Assembly (NCBI RefSeq): GCF_900112225.1
Contig: NZ_FOLD01000042.1
Span: 1-43,659, forward strand
Direction of reading: 5' to 3'
Origin: Massilia yuzhufengensis
GTDB lineage: Bacteria > Pseudomonadota > Gammaproteobacteria > Burkholderiales > Burkholderiaceae_D
DNA: 43,659 bases
The stretch's first letter is position 1. The number at the start of each line of letters is the position of its first letter. This document shows positions 1-8,361 of this stretch, in pieces. The translations under genes and the position numbers were made by a program. The notes below the pieces were generated by a model, which worked only from the letters and a program-made list of their open reading frames with translations, did not search any database and was not told the origin of the DNA.

Positions 1-95
1 GGACGATCAGGTCTGGTTGAATCCGGAACGGATTCGGCCAGAAGCATTAAAACGCGCAGCTTGAGATGACGCGACAACTACGTTGACAAACGCCG
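1..95. repeat. Left copy of 95-bp terminal inverted repeat
   Basis: The first 95 bases are the exact reverse complement of the last 95 (43565-43659); the match stops at base 96. The repeat contains the last 20 codons and TGA stop of an ORF (2-64) and 31 further bases. The flanks inside the repeat differ, so two copies of one element have probably been joined to different sequence. It may be the end of an insertion sequence, or an assembly break in a repeat, since both contig ends of a de Bruijn graph would share a fixed-length overlap with the same repeat node. Confidence 0.97.
2..64 (+). CDS. C-terminal fragment of an unidentified protein (repeat-encoded)
   Basis: Reading from base 2 gives an open frame of 20 codons beginning DDQVWLNPERIRPEAL and ending in TGA at 62-64. 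The same frame is present at the other end on the minus strand. Because the fragment sits in a repeated sequence and stops 31 bp before the repeat ends, the C-terminus of a transposase just inside the terminal repeat of an insertion sequence is the most natural reading. I do not recognise the family, and too little is present to assign one. Confidence 0.4.
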   Translation, partial: DDQVWLNPERIRPEALKRAA

Positions 96-204
96 GTTCC
101 ACGTTGATGAAACATGGGAGCATACGTCTGAGAGAGACGTTTTCCGAAAATTCTTGGGCCAGCCGGGACTATTGCGATTTCCTGTTGTCGAGGTACCGAT
201 TAAT

Positions 205-558
205 ATGCGGGTCCTTCATATACAAATTCTTCTTGAGCAGCAGGCAACGCGTGAGTCGTATCGGCGGCGGTTTATGTGTACCAGTTTGATGGACGCATTG
301 GAGCTTTTCAAGGCATTCGAAGATTCTAGCGCAACCATGAGTTGTCAAAGTCAACACTCCGATGGCGAATCGTACGTGATTGAAGATATAGGCGAGATTT
401 TTCGCACTACGGACAGCGCTGGGGCTGTCAATCATTTTTGCGTCGTGAGCGGGGGGAGAGTGATTCCGAACAATTTGCAAGGGAATCTTCGAACTGACAG
501 AGTTACAACTGAGATCGTTTGGCGTGCAACTCCACATCCCAATAGCTCAGCCAATTGA
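205..558 (+). CDS. Hypothetical protein, doubtful
   Basis: This open frame of about 117 codons begins at ATG 205 (MRVLHIQILLEQ); an in-frame upstream start at 154 is also possible. No family is recognised. The protein is soluble-looking, with a charged, serine-rich middle and no membrane segment or signal peptide. There is no convincing ribosome binding site, and a minus-strand frame of similar length overlaps it (169-537), so either could be spurious. It lies between the terminal repeat and the exonuclease gene and may be a decayed gene. Confidence 0.3.
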   Translation: MRVLHIQILLEQQATRESYRRRFMCTSLMDALELFKAFEDSSATMSCQSQHSDGESYVIEDIGEIFRTTDSAGAVNHFCVVSGGRVIPNNLQGNLRTDRVTTEIVWRATPHPNSSAN

Positions 559-707
559 GAGGTGTTGCCGTAAATATGTATAAGCCGTTTCATTTGCTTT
601 ACGTACTTTTATTTGCTGCAGTGGGCCGCTAGACTTATTACGCAGCTACGCCGGTTTCGGAAGCGCATGCGAGCCAATAGAGATGTCTGATTGCAAGGAT
701 TAGATTG

Positions 708-1259
708 ATGAGTGAAACAGGTGCACCACTTCTAATCATCGATGTCGAAGCCACGTGCTTCGAGGCTACTTTCTTACTGGAGCAAATGGAAATCATCGAA
801 GTGGGTGCAGCATGGGTGAACGAGTCAGGAAAGATCTTAGCAGAGCGTCAGTTTTTTGTTAAACCCATTGCGACCCCTCAATTGAGTCCATTTTGTAAAA
901 GGCTGACTGGGGTAAGTCAAGAAAATGTGGATGAAGCGCTGCCATGGGCTTTGGCCATAAAAAGGCTCGAAGAGTTCGCTAGGGTATATGGCACAGTTAA
1001 CAGCCGCTGGGGAAGTTGGGGTGAATATGACCGCAAACAGATCGCTCTCGACTGCTCACGCCATGCTGTTGGTAATCCACTTCGGCTTTTGGCTCATGTG
1101 AATCTCAAGGCGAGATTTGCGAAAGAACGAAAGATCAAGCAGGTGGGTATGATTGGGGCCTTGCGGATTATAGGGTACGAACATATCGGTGATCATCATC
1201 GGGCCTTGCCCGATGTTCGTAATATCGCGAAGATTCTACCGTTTTGCGGAAGAGTTTGA
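708..1259 (+). CDS. DEDDh-family 3'-5' exonuclease (RNase H-like fold)
   Basis: The 183-residue protein has the three exonuclease motifs in order: Exo I IIDVEATC near the N-terminus (Asp and Glu ligands), Exo II around SWGEYDRKQI (Asp), and Exo III HHRALPDVRNIAKIL (the His and last Asp of DEDDh). It belongs to the DnaQ/ERI-1/KapD superfamily that degrades DNA or RNA 3' ends with two metal ions; the substrate cannot be told. ATG 708 is preferred over TTG 705 because an AAGGA lies 8 bases upstream. The HAD protein gene begins just after, so they may be co-transcribed as a small nucleic-acid processing pair. A stand-alone exonuclease of this size is normal for the family. Confidence 0.85.
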   Translation: MSETGAPLLIIDVEATCFEATFLLEQMEIIEVGAAWVNESGKILAERQFFVKPIATPQLSPFCKRLTGVSQENVDEALPWALAIKRLEEFARVYGTVNSRWGSWGEYDRKQIALDCSRHAVGNPLRLLAHVNLKARFAKERKIKQVGMIGALRIIGYEHIGDHHRALPDVRNIAKILPFCGRV

Positions 1260-1311
1260 CGGCTCGAGGCTTGTTTCGCGTGGGGAAGTACATGGAGTCG
1301 CGCTTTCCCAA

Positions 1312-1755
1312 ATGCTGATATTCCTTGATTTCGATGGCGTTTTGCATCCTGACGGATGTAATCCGTCGAGCTATTTCAGTCAAGCTCCGCTGTTGGAGGC
1401 GATCTTACGCCAATCAGCTGATTTTGAAGTGGTTATATCATCGTCCTGGAGGCACAGACGGCCTTTTGATGAGCTTGTCCTACTTTTCAGCACGGATGTG
1501 AGGAAGTACATCGTCGGAATTACCCCCGATTCTCGCTATGTCGAGATGCCCGTAAGACTTGGACTTTACCCTCGCCAAGCGGAAATTGAAGTTTGGTTGC
1601 GAGAGAACGCACGGGCGACTGATAATTGGGTCGCAATTGACGATCGCCCCTGGCTATTTAAGCCATTTTTTCCACGGTTGATCAAGACTCAACCTGATTG
1701 CGGAATGACGTTGCAGACTTGTGAGGAGTTGTTGCGCAGGAAAGGGTCATTGTAA
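1312..1755 (+). CDS. HAD-like hydrolase domain protein
   Basis: The 147-residue product starts MLIFLDFDGVLHP, a textbook HAD motif I in which the first Asp is the nucleophile. A Ser/Trp-rich motif II follows (VVISSSWR), and an acidic motif near the C-terminus (NWVAIDDR) would bind Mg2+. The short form without a cap resembles the HAD domain found in nucleic-acid repair (Swiss-army-knife) proteins; a phosphatase role on nucleic-acid ends is an inference. The frame is open back to 1189, but that part overlaps the exonuclease gene, so ATG 1312 is chosen; its ribosome binding site is weak. It lies 52 bp after the exonuclease stop codon. Confidence 0.75.
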   Translation: MLIFLDFDGVLHPDGCNPSSYFSQAPLLEAILRQSADFEVVISSSWRHRRPFDELVLLFSTDVRKYIVGITPDSRYVEMPVRLGLYPRQAEIEVWLRENARATDNWVAIDDRPWLFKPFFPRLIKTQPDCGMTLQTCEELLRRKGSL

Positions 1756-1786
1756 CGGTGACAGAAGCACCCGCGAATCATAATCA

Positions 1787-2101
1787 ATGATGTCATTCAA
1801 ATTTATATCGATGCACACTCGCAGTTCAGATCGGCATCACGTGTACAGCGAACGAGGAGGCCATTGGATTAGCCTCAATGAGGCATCGCGCATGTCCGGA
1901 TTCAGTTGGCCCTTTATAAGGGCTTTGACCATAAGCGGCCTCTATCGCGGCAGAGTCTTAACGATTGCTGGACGTACATTGATCAGATGTGAAGAATTCG
2001 TAGAATGGTACAAACGCCACGGGCGTTCAGCAAAACTAGAAGCTTCGGCCATTCAAAGTGTTGAGGATACTCGTTCCGCTCCTCGTGAGGAGATATTGTA
2101 G
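1787..2101 (+). CDS. Small helix-turn-helix (excisionase/AlpA-like) protein
   Basis: This 104-residue protein has a central segment (about residues 28-78, WISLNEASRMSGFSWPFI ... CEEFVEWYKRHG) that looks like a winged-helix excisionase-type domain: a helix-turn-helix followed by a short basic wing and a terminal helix. The tails are low in structure. Start ATG 1787 or the adjacent ATG 1790 are equally possible. It follows the HAD gene by 31 bp on the same strand and could be a regulator of the exonuclease/HAD pair or a relic of a mobile element. The assignment rests on fold-like pattern only. Confidence 0.5.
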   Translation: MMSFKFISMHTRSSDRHHVYSERGGHWISLNEASRMSGFSWPFIRALTISGLYRGRVLTIAGRTLIRCEEFVEWYKRHGRSAKLEASAIQSVEDTRSAPREEIL

Positions 2102-2224
2102 GGTGATGCTAGGGACCAAATTGGTTGCTCTTTTGAACTATTTGCGCAGATCAACTTTTAACGATGGATTGGATGCAGTGTCAATCGACAGGGCAAGTCG
2201 TATCTGTATTATTTAGCGCCGCAG

Positions 2225-2665
2225 TCAGGCGACATATGTTCCTTGGCGATTACGCGCAGCATTGATAATTGCTTCACGTTGATCTAGAGCGTCTTTGGGG
2301 GCTACAGGTGAAGGCCTAATTGTGTCGTCGTTTGATATCCAGCCATTACGGAAGTGAAACCACGCGGCTATAGACCACGTGTCCGTACACGCTCCGTAAG
2401 CATCTAATACGGCTTTAATGACTGGCCGCGGCTTGTACATTGAATCAAATTGATACCTAGCGAAGAACTCGTTGCCTTTATAGGAGACGCTATATACGCA
2501 GCCAGTTTGCTTCCATTCCTCTACAACCTTTTTTGCACTCGTCGTATTTCGTTGAAAGCTATTGATGTCATCGGCAGTCCACCACTCGGTGTCTTGAAAG
2601 ATTTCCTCTTTCGTCGCATCGATTTGTGTTGCGTCGAGAATTTCATTTTTTGAGCTCGGTAGCAT
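2225..2665 (-). CDS. MbcA/ParS (DUF2384)-like antitoxin homologue
   Basis: This 146-residue protein has an N-terminal helix-turn-helix-like segment (WWTADDINSFQRNTTSAKKV) followed by a pattern typical of the MbcA/ParS/Xre toxin-binding family: a GNEFFARYQFD strand, a PRPVIKAVLDAYG helix, then WSIAAWFHFRNGWI and a helical C-terminus. Family members usually neutralise a RES-domain NAD-degrading toxin encoded next door, but no RES toxin is visible on either side, so this copy appears orphaned. The start is ATG at 2665. Two minus-strand frames overlap the region and are considered shadows. Confidence 0.55.
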   Translation of the reverse strand: MLPSSKNEILDATQIDATKEEIFQDTEWWTADDINSFQRNTTSAKKVVEEWKQTGCVYSVSYKGNEFFARYQFDSMYKPRPVIKAVLDAYGACTDTWSIAAWFHFRNGWISNDDTIRPSPVAPKDALDQREAIINAARNRQGTYVA

Positions 2666-2918
2666 GTAACCAGTATGCCACGATTTAGAGATGTTGGAAA
2701 CTGAAGACTAGTTTGGCTTAACGAGCCCCGCTCGCACAGCTGCGCTTCAAACTTGCCATTCAGCGACAACAGGCGCTTGCTATAGCTGTAGCGTTCGAAT
2801 TGGCGGCCGTTCGTAAAGCGACTCGCTAATATTTACTATGCTGTTTGCATCCAGGGGCAGTAGTCCTGCTTTGTACATGCCTGGAGTTCCGATGTGATCT
2901 CGATCGGCAGAGGTCAAG

Positions 2919-3453
2919 GTACCGACGGGTTAGTGGACGACGTGGGGCGGTCAGTTCGAAAATCTGCAGAGGGCGGCCAAGCGGCTGCAGTTAGCTATGC
3001 CGGCTTCGCTGCTGCGGGTGTTCGCACTCCTGTTCGTCATGTTTAGTAACGCAAGGACGGCCTGCTGTTGTTTACCGGCATACCGTTTTCGCTCTGTGGA
3101 TGCGTGGCGTTCCCATGTCGATCCCGGCAGCAGTTGGCTTCATTGCGGTCTCTGGCGTGGCCGTGCTGAACGGGCTCGTCATGATCGGGTTCATCAGATG
3201 CCTGCGCGAAGCTGGGAAGCCGCTTCTAGACGCAGTGCACGACGACGCGCTGACGAGGTTCGGCCCGGTTCTCGTGACTGCACTCGTCGCATCGCTCGGC
3301 TTCGTGCCGATGGCAATTGCTACCGGTGCGGATACGCAGCGGGCCCTTGCGACGGTCGTCATCGGCGGCTTCCTGTCGTCCATCGCGCCGACCCTGCTGC
3401 TGTTACTTCCATTAATGTACTACCTGGTCCATAGAAAGGACGACCAAGCCTGA
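2919..3453 (+). pseudogene. Decayed C-terminal fragment of a CzcA/CusA-type RND pump
   Basis: Read in pieces, this stretch matches the last transmembrane bundle of heavy-metal RND pumps: VPTG-stop-WTTWGGQFENLQRA, then KRLQLAMPASLLRVFALLF in one frame, then LWMRGVPMSIPAAVGFIAVSGVAVLNGL and LVTALVASLGFVPMAIATG in another. It resembles residues about 880-1050 of the intact pump at 10975-14172. A TAG stop (2931-2933) and a frameshift with a small deletion near 3090 break the frame, and nothing upstream encodes the rest. It is a relic of another efflux operon, diverged from the intact copy and not a recent duplicate. Confidence 0.88.
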
Positions 3454-3778
3454 TGACATGTCCGGAAGACTTGGGGGTGTAGCGCAGCCCACGCCATGCC
3501 ATGCCGTCCCGAAATCTGCATTCAGTCGGGCCGAATCTGCTGTGCGCTACAACGCGGTTCACTTACTGCATCGTACGACTGATGTGATGCGGCAGTAGTT
3601 CCTACGAAATGGTCGTTATGCGCGATGCATTCGATTTAACGAATCATCGGCACCGGTTCACGCTTACGTTACAAAAAGTTGCTTGTTCGTAAATTTCCAT
3701 TATGTATAGTTATCAACTGCACGATTACACGGCGTTATCGGCAGCAGAGAACGACAACAACATACTGGGGAAGCAAGC
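3454..3778. other. Gene-free stretch upstream of the OLD gene
   Basis: These 325 bases carry no credible gene. The first part follows the RND remnant; the last 100 bases are AT-rich compared with their surroundings and hold the likely promoter of the OLD nuclease gene. No terminator-like hairpin with a T-run was seen. Confidence 0.5.
3679..3706 (+). promoter_or_regulatory. Possible sigma70 promoter for the OLD gene
   Basis: TTGCTT at 3679-3684 and TATGTA at 3701-3706 are separated by 16 bp in an AT-rich stretch, about 70 bp before the ATG. An overlapping TATAGT (3705-3710) has a longer, 20-bp spacing. This is a pattern match only. Confidence 0.3.
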
Positions 3779-5653
3779 ATGGCGACGGCAAAAAAAACGG
3801 CAAACGTTGAACAAGAAACTGCGCCACGAGCGCGCATTCACAAACTGACGATATCGAACTTCCGATGCATCGGACAGACTCCTGTAACGATCGAACTGGA
3901 CGAAATCGTCGTCTTGGTGGGACCAAACAACGCAGGGAAAAGCTCCATCCTCAGAGGTTACGAGGTAGTGATGCAAAGTGGGAACCAAGGACATCTGGAG
4001 CTCGACGATTTTCCGAATGGTGTCCTGCCTGATGCGGACTCTGGTGTAGTGCCCAGCATCGAGCTGGAAACGGTTCTGTACGCGGAAAGCAAGCCGCCTG
4101 CTGCACATTGGATCAACGAAAAGCCGTCCGGCGAGCGTCACGTGCGAGAACGCTGGACGTGGAGGAAACCTGGTGCGCCGAAAAAGGTTGGTTTCAACGT
4201 TGAAAAAGATTGCTGGGATGACGAGCACGGGCCATGGGGAGCTGCCGGTGTGGCCCAAGTCAATCGGCCGGAGCCACATCGAATTGAAGCGTTCGATAAT
4301 CCGGCAACACAAGCTGCGGCAATCGTCGGTCTGCTCGAGGAGGCCATCAAGCAGAAGGTGAAGGAGGTCACGGGCTCAAAGAGCGAAGAGGGTCAAGAAA
4401 AGAGCTCTTATGAAAAACTCCTGGATTCCGTGAAGACCTTGCGGAAGGAGGTAGCCGAAGATGCCGCAACTGCGATTGACGACGTCAGGAAGAGCCTGAA
4501 TGAATCGCTGGCTGAGGTATTCCCTGGCTATGCGATCGCTCTGGACGCTAAGGCGGAGGATGACGTCGAAAAAACGATCTCCTTGTTCAAAATTGCGCCA
4601 TCTCTTCGTATGGGGCCCAATGACGGCTACCAGTCGTCGCTTGAACGGCAGGGAAGCGGCGCACGTCGAACGCTGCTTTGGACAGCACTACGCATTCTTG
4701 CTGAGCATAAAAGGCTGCCAACCAAAAAGGACGTTGCGGCGTCTGAACGGCCGCACTTGCTTTTGCTGGACGAGCCAGAAATGTGCCTGCATCCTAACGC
4801 GGTTCGCGATGCTTGCAACGTCTTGTACTCCCTGCCATCGACGAAAAAGTGGCAGGTGATGGTTACCACCCACTCGCCCGTTTTCATCGATCTCTCTCGT
4901 GACAACACATCGATTGTGCGAGTAGAACGTGGAACAGGAGGCAACGTAACCGGAACTACGATCTATCGTCCAACAAAGGCAAAGTTAAGTCCCGACGAAA
5001 AGGAAGAACTCAAATTGCTCAACATGTACGATCCCCATGTCGCCGAATTCTTTTTTGGCGGCCGTACAATTGTCGTCGAAGGCGATACCGAACATTCAGC
5101 ATTCAGAGAAATTATTCAAGCCGAGAAGGACCGATTCAAAGACGTGCACGTTGTTCGCGCCCGCGGCAAGTACACGATCGTCGCATTGTGCAAGATCCTG
5201 AATCAGTTCGGAAATCCGTATGCCGTACTTCACGATGCCGATACCCCGACGATCACCACCAAGAAGGGTGAAGCAAAGAACCCAGCCTGGGCTGCGAACC
5301 AGCAGATCAAGGACATTGCCGCGGAAGCTCCAAACGGTGCCGTGGTTATTGCGTCGCTGCCCAACTTCGAAGTTGCCATGTTCGGCAAGCCGGCAGATGG
5401 CGAAAAGCCCTACGCGGCTTGGGAGAAGGTCAGGAAGAATGCGCAGGGCAGGGCGAAAGTAGCCCTGTTGCTGTCTTGCTTGGTGGAGGGGAAGGGCGAG
5501 ACTCCAGCTGGAACCCTCAAGTGGGAAACGCAGGATGATCTCAAGACTGCCGTTTCGCTATATCTAAAAACAGTGGATCTCGTAGAGGCCGCGGATGCGA
5601 TCGAGGCTGTTGTCGCCGCAGCAACTGAACAAACCGCGAACCCTGTGGCCTAG
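3779..5653 (+). CDS. OLD-family ATP-dependent endonuclease (ATPase + TOPRIM)
   Basis: The 624-residue protein has an SMC/ABC-like ATPase half with Walker A GPNNAGKSS (48-56), a signature-like GSGARR (near 290), Walker B LLLLDEPE (near 330) and an H-loop THSP (near 362). The second half is a TOPRIM nuclease domain with VVEGDTEHSAF (near 435, catalytic Glu) and LHDADTP (near 484, metal-binding Asp). This is the architecture of class 1 OLD nucleases and of Gabija GajA. There is no UvrD-like helicase (GajB) or reverse transcriptase beside it, so a stand-alone class 1 OLD enzyme is favoured; a role in phage defence is inferred from the family. An AT-rich promoter region precedes it. Confidence 0.85.
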   Translation: MATAKKTANVEQETAPRARIHKLTISNFRCIGQTPVTIELDEIVVLVGPNNAGKSSILRGYEVVMQSGNQGHLELDDFPNGVLPDADSGVVPSIELETVLYAESKPPAAHWINEKPSGERHVRERWTWRKPGAPKKVGFNVEKDCWDDEHGPWGAAGVAQVNRPEPHRIEAFDNPATQAAAIVGLLEEAIKQKVKEVTGSKSEEGQEKSSYEKLLDSVKTLRKEVAEDAATAIDDVRKSLNESLAEVFPGYAIALDAKAEDDVEKTISLFKIAPSLRMGPNDGYQSSLERQGSGARRTLLWTALRILAEHKRLPTKKDVAASERPHLLLLDEPEMCLHPNAVRDACNVLYSLPSTKKWQVMVTTHSPVFIDLSRDNTSIVRVERGTGGNVTGTTIYRPTKAKLSPDEKEELKLLNMYDPHVAEFFFGGRTIVVEGDTEHSAFREIIQAEKDRFKDVHVVRARGKYTIVALCKILNQFGNPYAVLHDADTPTITTKKGEAKNPAWAANQQIKDIAAEAPNGAVVIASLPNFEVAMFGKPADGEKPYAAWEKVRKNAQGRAKVALLLSCLVEGKGETPAGTLKWETQDDLKTAVSLYLKTVDLVEAADAIEAVVAAATEQTANPVA

Positions 5654-5757
5654 CCGAACCGGAGAATGTAGAGTGCAGCAAAAGGGATACCGCGGCACGC
5701 TACAGGGAAAGGAGTGAGCGTGCTACGGGGCAGATCAGCGTGCGCTACCAGGCGAAA

Positions 5758-6171
5758 CTACGGAAGCCAAAGTTGGTTTCGCCTCGCATTGAACTGGTAG
5801 AGGTCAACTTCGTTTCGAGTAATAGCTGAGCCCGTTATGACAGCCTGGGACGCGTCGTAATTGAACGACCCAGCCACAGTTACCGGCAAGCCGTCTCTTG
5901 GCACCTCCACGCCGAAGAAATTAAGCGAGAATCCCTTACTGTCTCTGCGACAAGCGATCGTAAAGCGCCCGATAAAACTACCTGCCAGGTAGCTTTTGCC
6001 AAACGTGCTGCCACTGATGTCGCGCGCTTCCCCATTGACCGTCAACGTCATCTTCCCTCGCTGTTCGGTGAGCTTGATTTCACGGTCATTGCATCTGCCT
6101 TCAAGCACGGAACGCTCTACCTGAAGGACGTGAAAACTGTCGTCGGAGCTCACGATCCCCAGAATCGTCAC
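5758..6171 (-). CDS. Hypothetical protein
   Basis: This 137-residue frame begins at a GTG (6171), converges on the OLD gene and is not recognised. The sequence alternates polar and hydrophobic residues (for example KMTLTVNGEARDIS and LAGSFIGRFTIACR), suggesting a beta-rich soluble fold, with no signal peptide or membrane segment. The ribosome binding site is weak. It could be a small periplasmic or cytoplasmic accessory protein, or the remains of a longer one. No link to the OLD nuclease can be shown apart from adjacency. Confidence 0.4.
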   Translation of the reverse strand: MTILGIVSSDDSFHVLQVERSVLEGRCNDREIKLTEQRGKMTLTVNGEARDISGSTFGKSYLAGSFIGRFTIACRRDSKGFSLNFFGVEVPRDGLPVTVAGSFNYDASQAVITGSAITRNEVDLYQFNARRNQLWLP

Positions 6172-6780
6172 CTATCGGCGCGAGTGCGCGCATTTGTAGA
6201 GTTCGTGCGCTCAGCAGTGAAATCATAACTTGCAGAATAAGTTCAAGATCGATGCCCTAGCTTTTTCAAGCAAGTTGGCCGTCGCTACACGTCTACTGTC
6301 GACCCGGCAGCAGACCTACCTGGGCTGTCTGCTCCCGACCCTAGGCAGACGTTGCCTCTAATCCGGGGCTCAGGTATTTCTCCTCCTCTTTAAATGATAA
6401 TTGGTGTTATCACTCTAGAGCTAATTGCCTGGCTCCCACCGGGCGACAGCAGGGCCTTGTCGAGAACACAATCAGATGCGCTAAGCCCAGTTTTGACATT
6501 GTGGGAATTATGTCACTGGTTCGAAGCAAGACCTGCTTGTTTGATAACGCCTGAAAACGGTGCTTATGGCCGCGGACGTGCTTTCCAGGCGTAATCACTC
6601 AGTACTGCACAGTAGGCTCAATGGTTGGCACTTCTAAATCCAGCAGTGGCAATCGTCACAGCCCATGCCTCACCGTACTAGTGCAGCTACCGTGAGCAGA
6701 TGATGTAGCGGACGAAGTTCTTTCTCCAGACTGCCGCGCCGCCCTTTGTGAAGGCAAGGGACAGGCCATCGGCAGCAATG
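6172..6780. other. Gene-free stretch of about 600 bp
   Basis: Only short, unrecognisable open frames occur here on either strand. A purine-rich GAGGAGG followed by no credible frame is seen on the minus strand near 6382. It may be eroded mobile-element sequence between the OLD module and the metal block; nothing specific was identified. Confidence 0.5.
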
Positions 6781-7842
6781 TCACTTCAGCTTGAGAATCC
6801 GACGCGCGCCAGTAAGAACGATGACGGCAATTACAGTGCCAACGATCAGATCCGGATAAGGCGAACCGGTCCAGATGACAAGTGCCCCGGCCGCGATCAC
6901 GCCGAGGTTTGCGATGACGTCGTTCGCAGAGAAGATATAGCTTGCCTTCATATGGGCTCCGCGATCGCGCTTCTTGGCGATCAACACTAGGCAGGCAACG
7001 TTCGCAACGAGGGCCACAGCGCCGACACCCATCATCAACGCCGATTCGGGTTCGCTGCCGAAGAAGGCGCGGCGAACCACTTCACTCAGGGCGCCCAGGG
7101 CCAATACGAGCTGCAACCATCCAGCCACGTGGGCTGCACGGGTCTTCAGCGCAGCCGCACGGCCAACCGCGTACAAGGCCAGACCGTAGACGGCAGCGTC
7201 GGCGAACATGTCCAGCGAATCAGCCACCAACCCGGCTGATTGTGCAATCAATCCCCACACCAGCTCGACCACGAACATCACGGCATTGATGGCGAGCAGC
7301 AGTCGAAGCGTCTTTGCCTCCGATGCGTCACCGGCCTTGTCGCTATCAGGGGCCGCTTGAGACAAGTCAGGTCGGGATCCAATCAAATGGGTGCCGAAGT
7401 TTAGCGGGGCGAGCTTCGCCAATATGGGATTGACGTCTGCCGTGTGCGAGACGTGGAGCTGCCGCTGGGGGAGATCGAAGTTGAGCGATTGGATGCCATC
7501 GACATCAGCGAGTGCCATGCGGATCATGTTTTCCTCGGATGGGCAGTCCATCTTCGGAATTCCAAGTGTGCTGATCGTACGCTGGCTGGCTGGCTTGGCC
7601 GGGCGCGATCCGCGAAGTTCGACGCCGAGTCGCAAGGATTGCAGCGCCTCGACAATGGCATCTGCGTTCCCATGGTGCAGCACAGTGACAGTGCGGGTAT
7701 TGAGGTCGAAGGCGATGTGATCGACGTCGTCGACTTTGCCCAAAGCCATCCTGATCAGGTTTTCCTCGGACGGACAGTCCATTTTAGAAACGAACAGTTC
7801 GGTTTCAAGGCGGGTTGCCGCTGTGGTTTGATCTTGTGTCAT
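6781..7842 (-). CDS. CDF-like cation efflux protein with two N-terminal HMA-like domains
   Basis: The 353-residue protein starts with two tandem ferredoxin-like metal-binding domains, each with an MDCPSEEN motif (Cys23 and Cys100) and a following R-V/L-x-V-x-H strand. After a linker comes a hydrophobic part of about 190 residues with five or six membrane segments resembling cation diffusion facilitators. TM2 carries LDMFADAAVYG (D-x3-D), but the TM5 site reads FSAND, with Phe where typical CDFs have His. The usual cytoplasmic C-terminal domain is absent. Start ATG 7842 is chosen because the upstream ATG-like start lies inside the promoter. A MerR-type promoter precedes it. It probably exports or buffers a divalent metal; the family assignment of the membrane part is fair, not certain. 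Confidence 0.8.
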   Translation of the reverse strand: MTQDQTTAATRLETELFVSKMDCPSEENLIRMALGKVDDVDHIAFDLNTRTVTVLHHGNADAIVEALQSLRLGVELRGSRPAKPASQRTISTLGIPKMDCPSEENMIRMALADVDGIQSLNFDLPQRQLHVSHTADVNPILAKLAPLNFGTHLIGSRPDLSQAAPDSDKAGDASEAKTLRLLLAINAVMFVVELVWGLIAQSAGLVADSLDMFADAAVYGLALYAVGRAAALKTRAAHVAGWLQLVLALGALSEVVRRAFFGSEPESALMMGVGAVALVANVACLVLIAKKRDRGAHMKASYIFSANDVIANLGVIAAGALVIWTGSPYPDLIVGTVIAVIVLTGARRILKLK

Positions 7843-7872
7843 GACAATGAACCTATGGTGACTGATTATCGG

Positions 7873-7903
7873 AGGATAAACCTTCAACCAGCTTCAAGGT
7901 CAA
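7873..7903 (-). promoter_or_regulatory. MerR-type promoter/operator of the HMA-CDF gene
   Basis: On the minus strand TTGACC (7903-7898) and TATCCT (7878-7873) are separated by 19 bp, the long spacer that MerR activators require. The spacer holds an imperfect dyad, read on the plus strand as ACCTTCAA-N5-TTCAAGGT (7880-7900, 7 of 8 pairs). The half-site resembles those at czcC and pbrT. Confidence 0.75.
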
Positions 7904-7943
7904 GTGTGTTCAGCGGCCTGCGATCGGCGCCAGGCTGAGTGAG

Positions 7944-8357
7944 CTACCCGGCTTCTCCCGGCGGCGTGAGGGCATCGATGATCCGGCAATCGGCAAATCG
8001 ACCGCCCCGGCATGAAACCAGCAGACGGGAAAGATGTTCTTTCAATAAGTTGAGGTCTCTGATCTTTTGCTCGACCTCGGCAAGGTGTTGTTCTGTCAGC
8101 GCTGTCACGGCGCAGCAGTCGCCGTCTCGCTGGTCGGAGAAGGCCAACAGGCTTCGAACCTGATCGACCGTGAACCCAATCTCCCGCGCACGGCGAACAA
8201 AGCTCAGGCGGGCTACATCCTCGCTCCCGTACAGCCGGTAGTTGCTGCCGGAGCGGGATGGAGAGTCGAGCAACCCAATTTTCTCGTAATAGCGAATCGT
8301 CGCTGGGGGCATCTGCGCCGCAGCGGACAGCTGTCCTATCGTAAATGTGCGTGACAT
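7944..8357 (-). CDS. MerR-family metal-responsive regulator
   Basis: The 137-residue protein has the N-terminal winged helix (FTIGQLSAAAQMPPATIRYYEKIGLL), the dimerisation helix and a metal-binding C-terminal loop. Cysteines occur at 81-82, 116 and 124 (DCCAV, SCRGGRFADC), the spacing of ZntR/CadR/PbrR-type divalent-metal sensors. The gene diverges from czcC with a 70-bp intergenic region holding a MerR-type promoter and precedes the HMA-CDF gene on the same strand. It likely activates czcC and, judging from shared half-sites, also the CDF gene and pbrT. The inducing metal cannot be told; Zn, Cd or Pb are plausible. Confidence 0.9.
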   Translation of the reverse strand: MSRTFTIGQLSAAAQMPPATIRYYEKIGLLDSPSRSGSNYRLYGSEDVARLSFVRRAREIGFTVDQVRSLLAFSDQRDGDCCAVTALTEQHLAEVEQKIRDLNLLKEHLSRLLVSCRGGRFADCRIIDALTPPGEAG

Positions 8358-8361
8358 GTGC

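Noticed and set aside
169..537. Minus-strand frame of 122 codons near the left end
   Set aside because: It has no recognisable family or ribosome binding site and overlaps the equally doubtful plus-strand frame; neither is strong.
3779..5653. Gabija GajA as the identity of the OLD protein
   Set aside because: No GajB helicase gene lies downstream; the only neighbour is an unrelated minus-strand frame.
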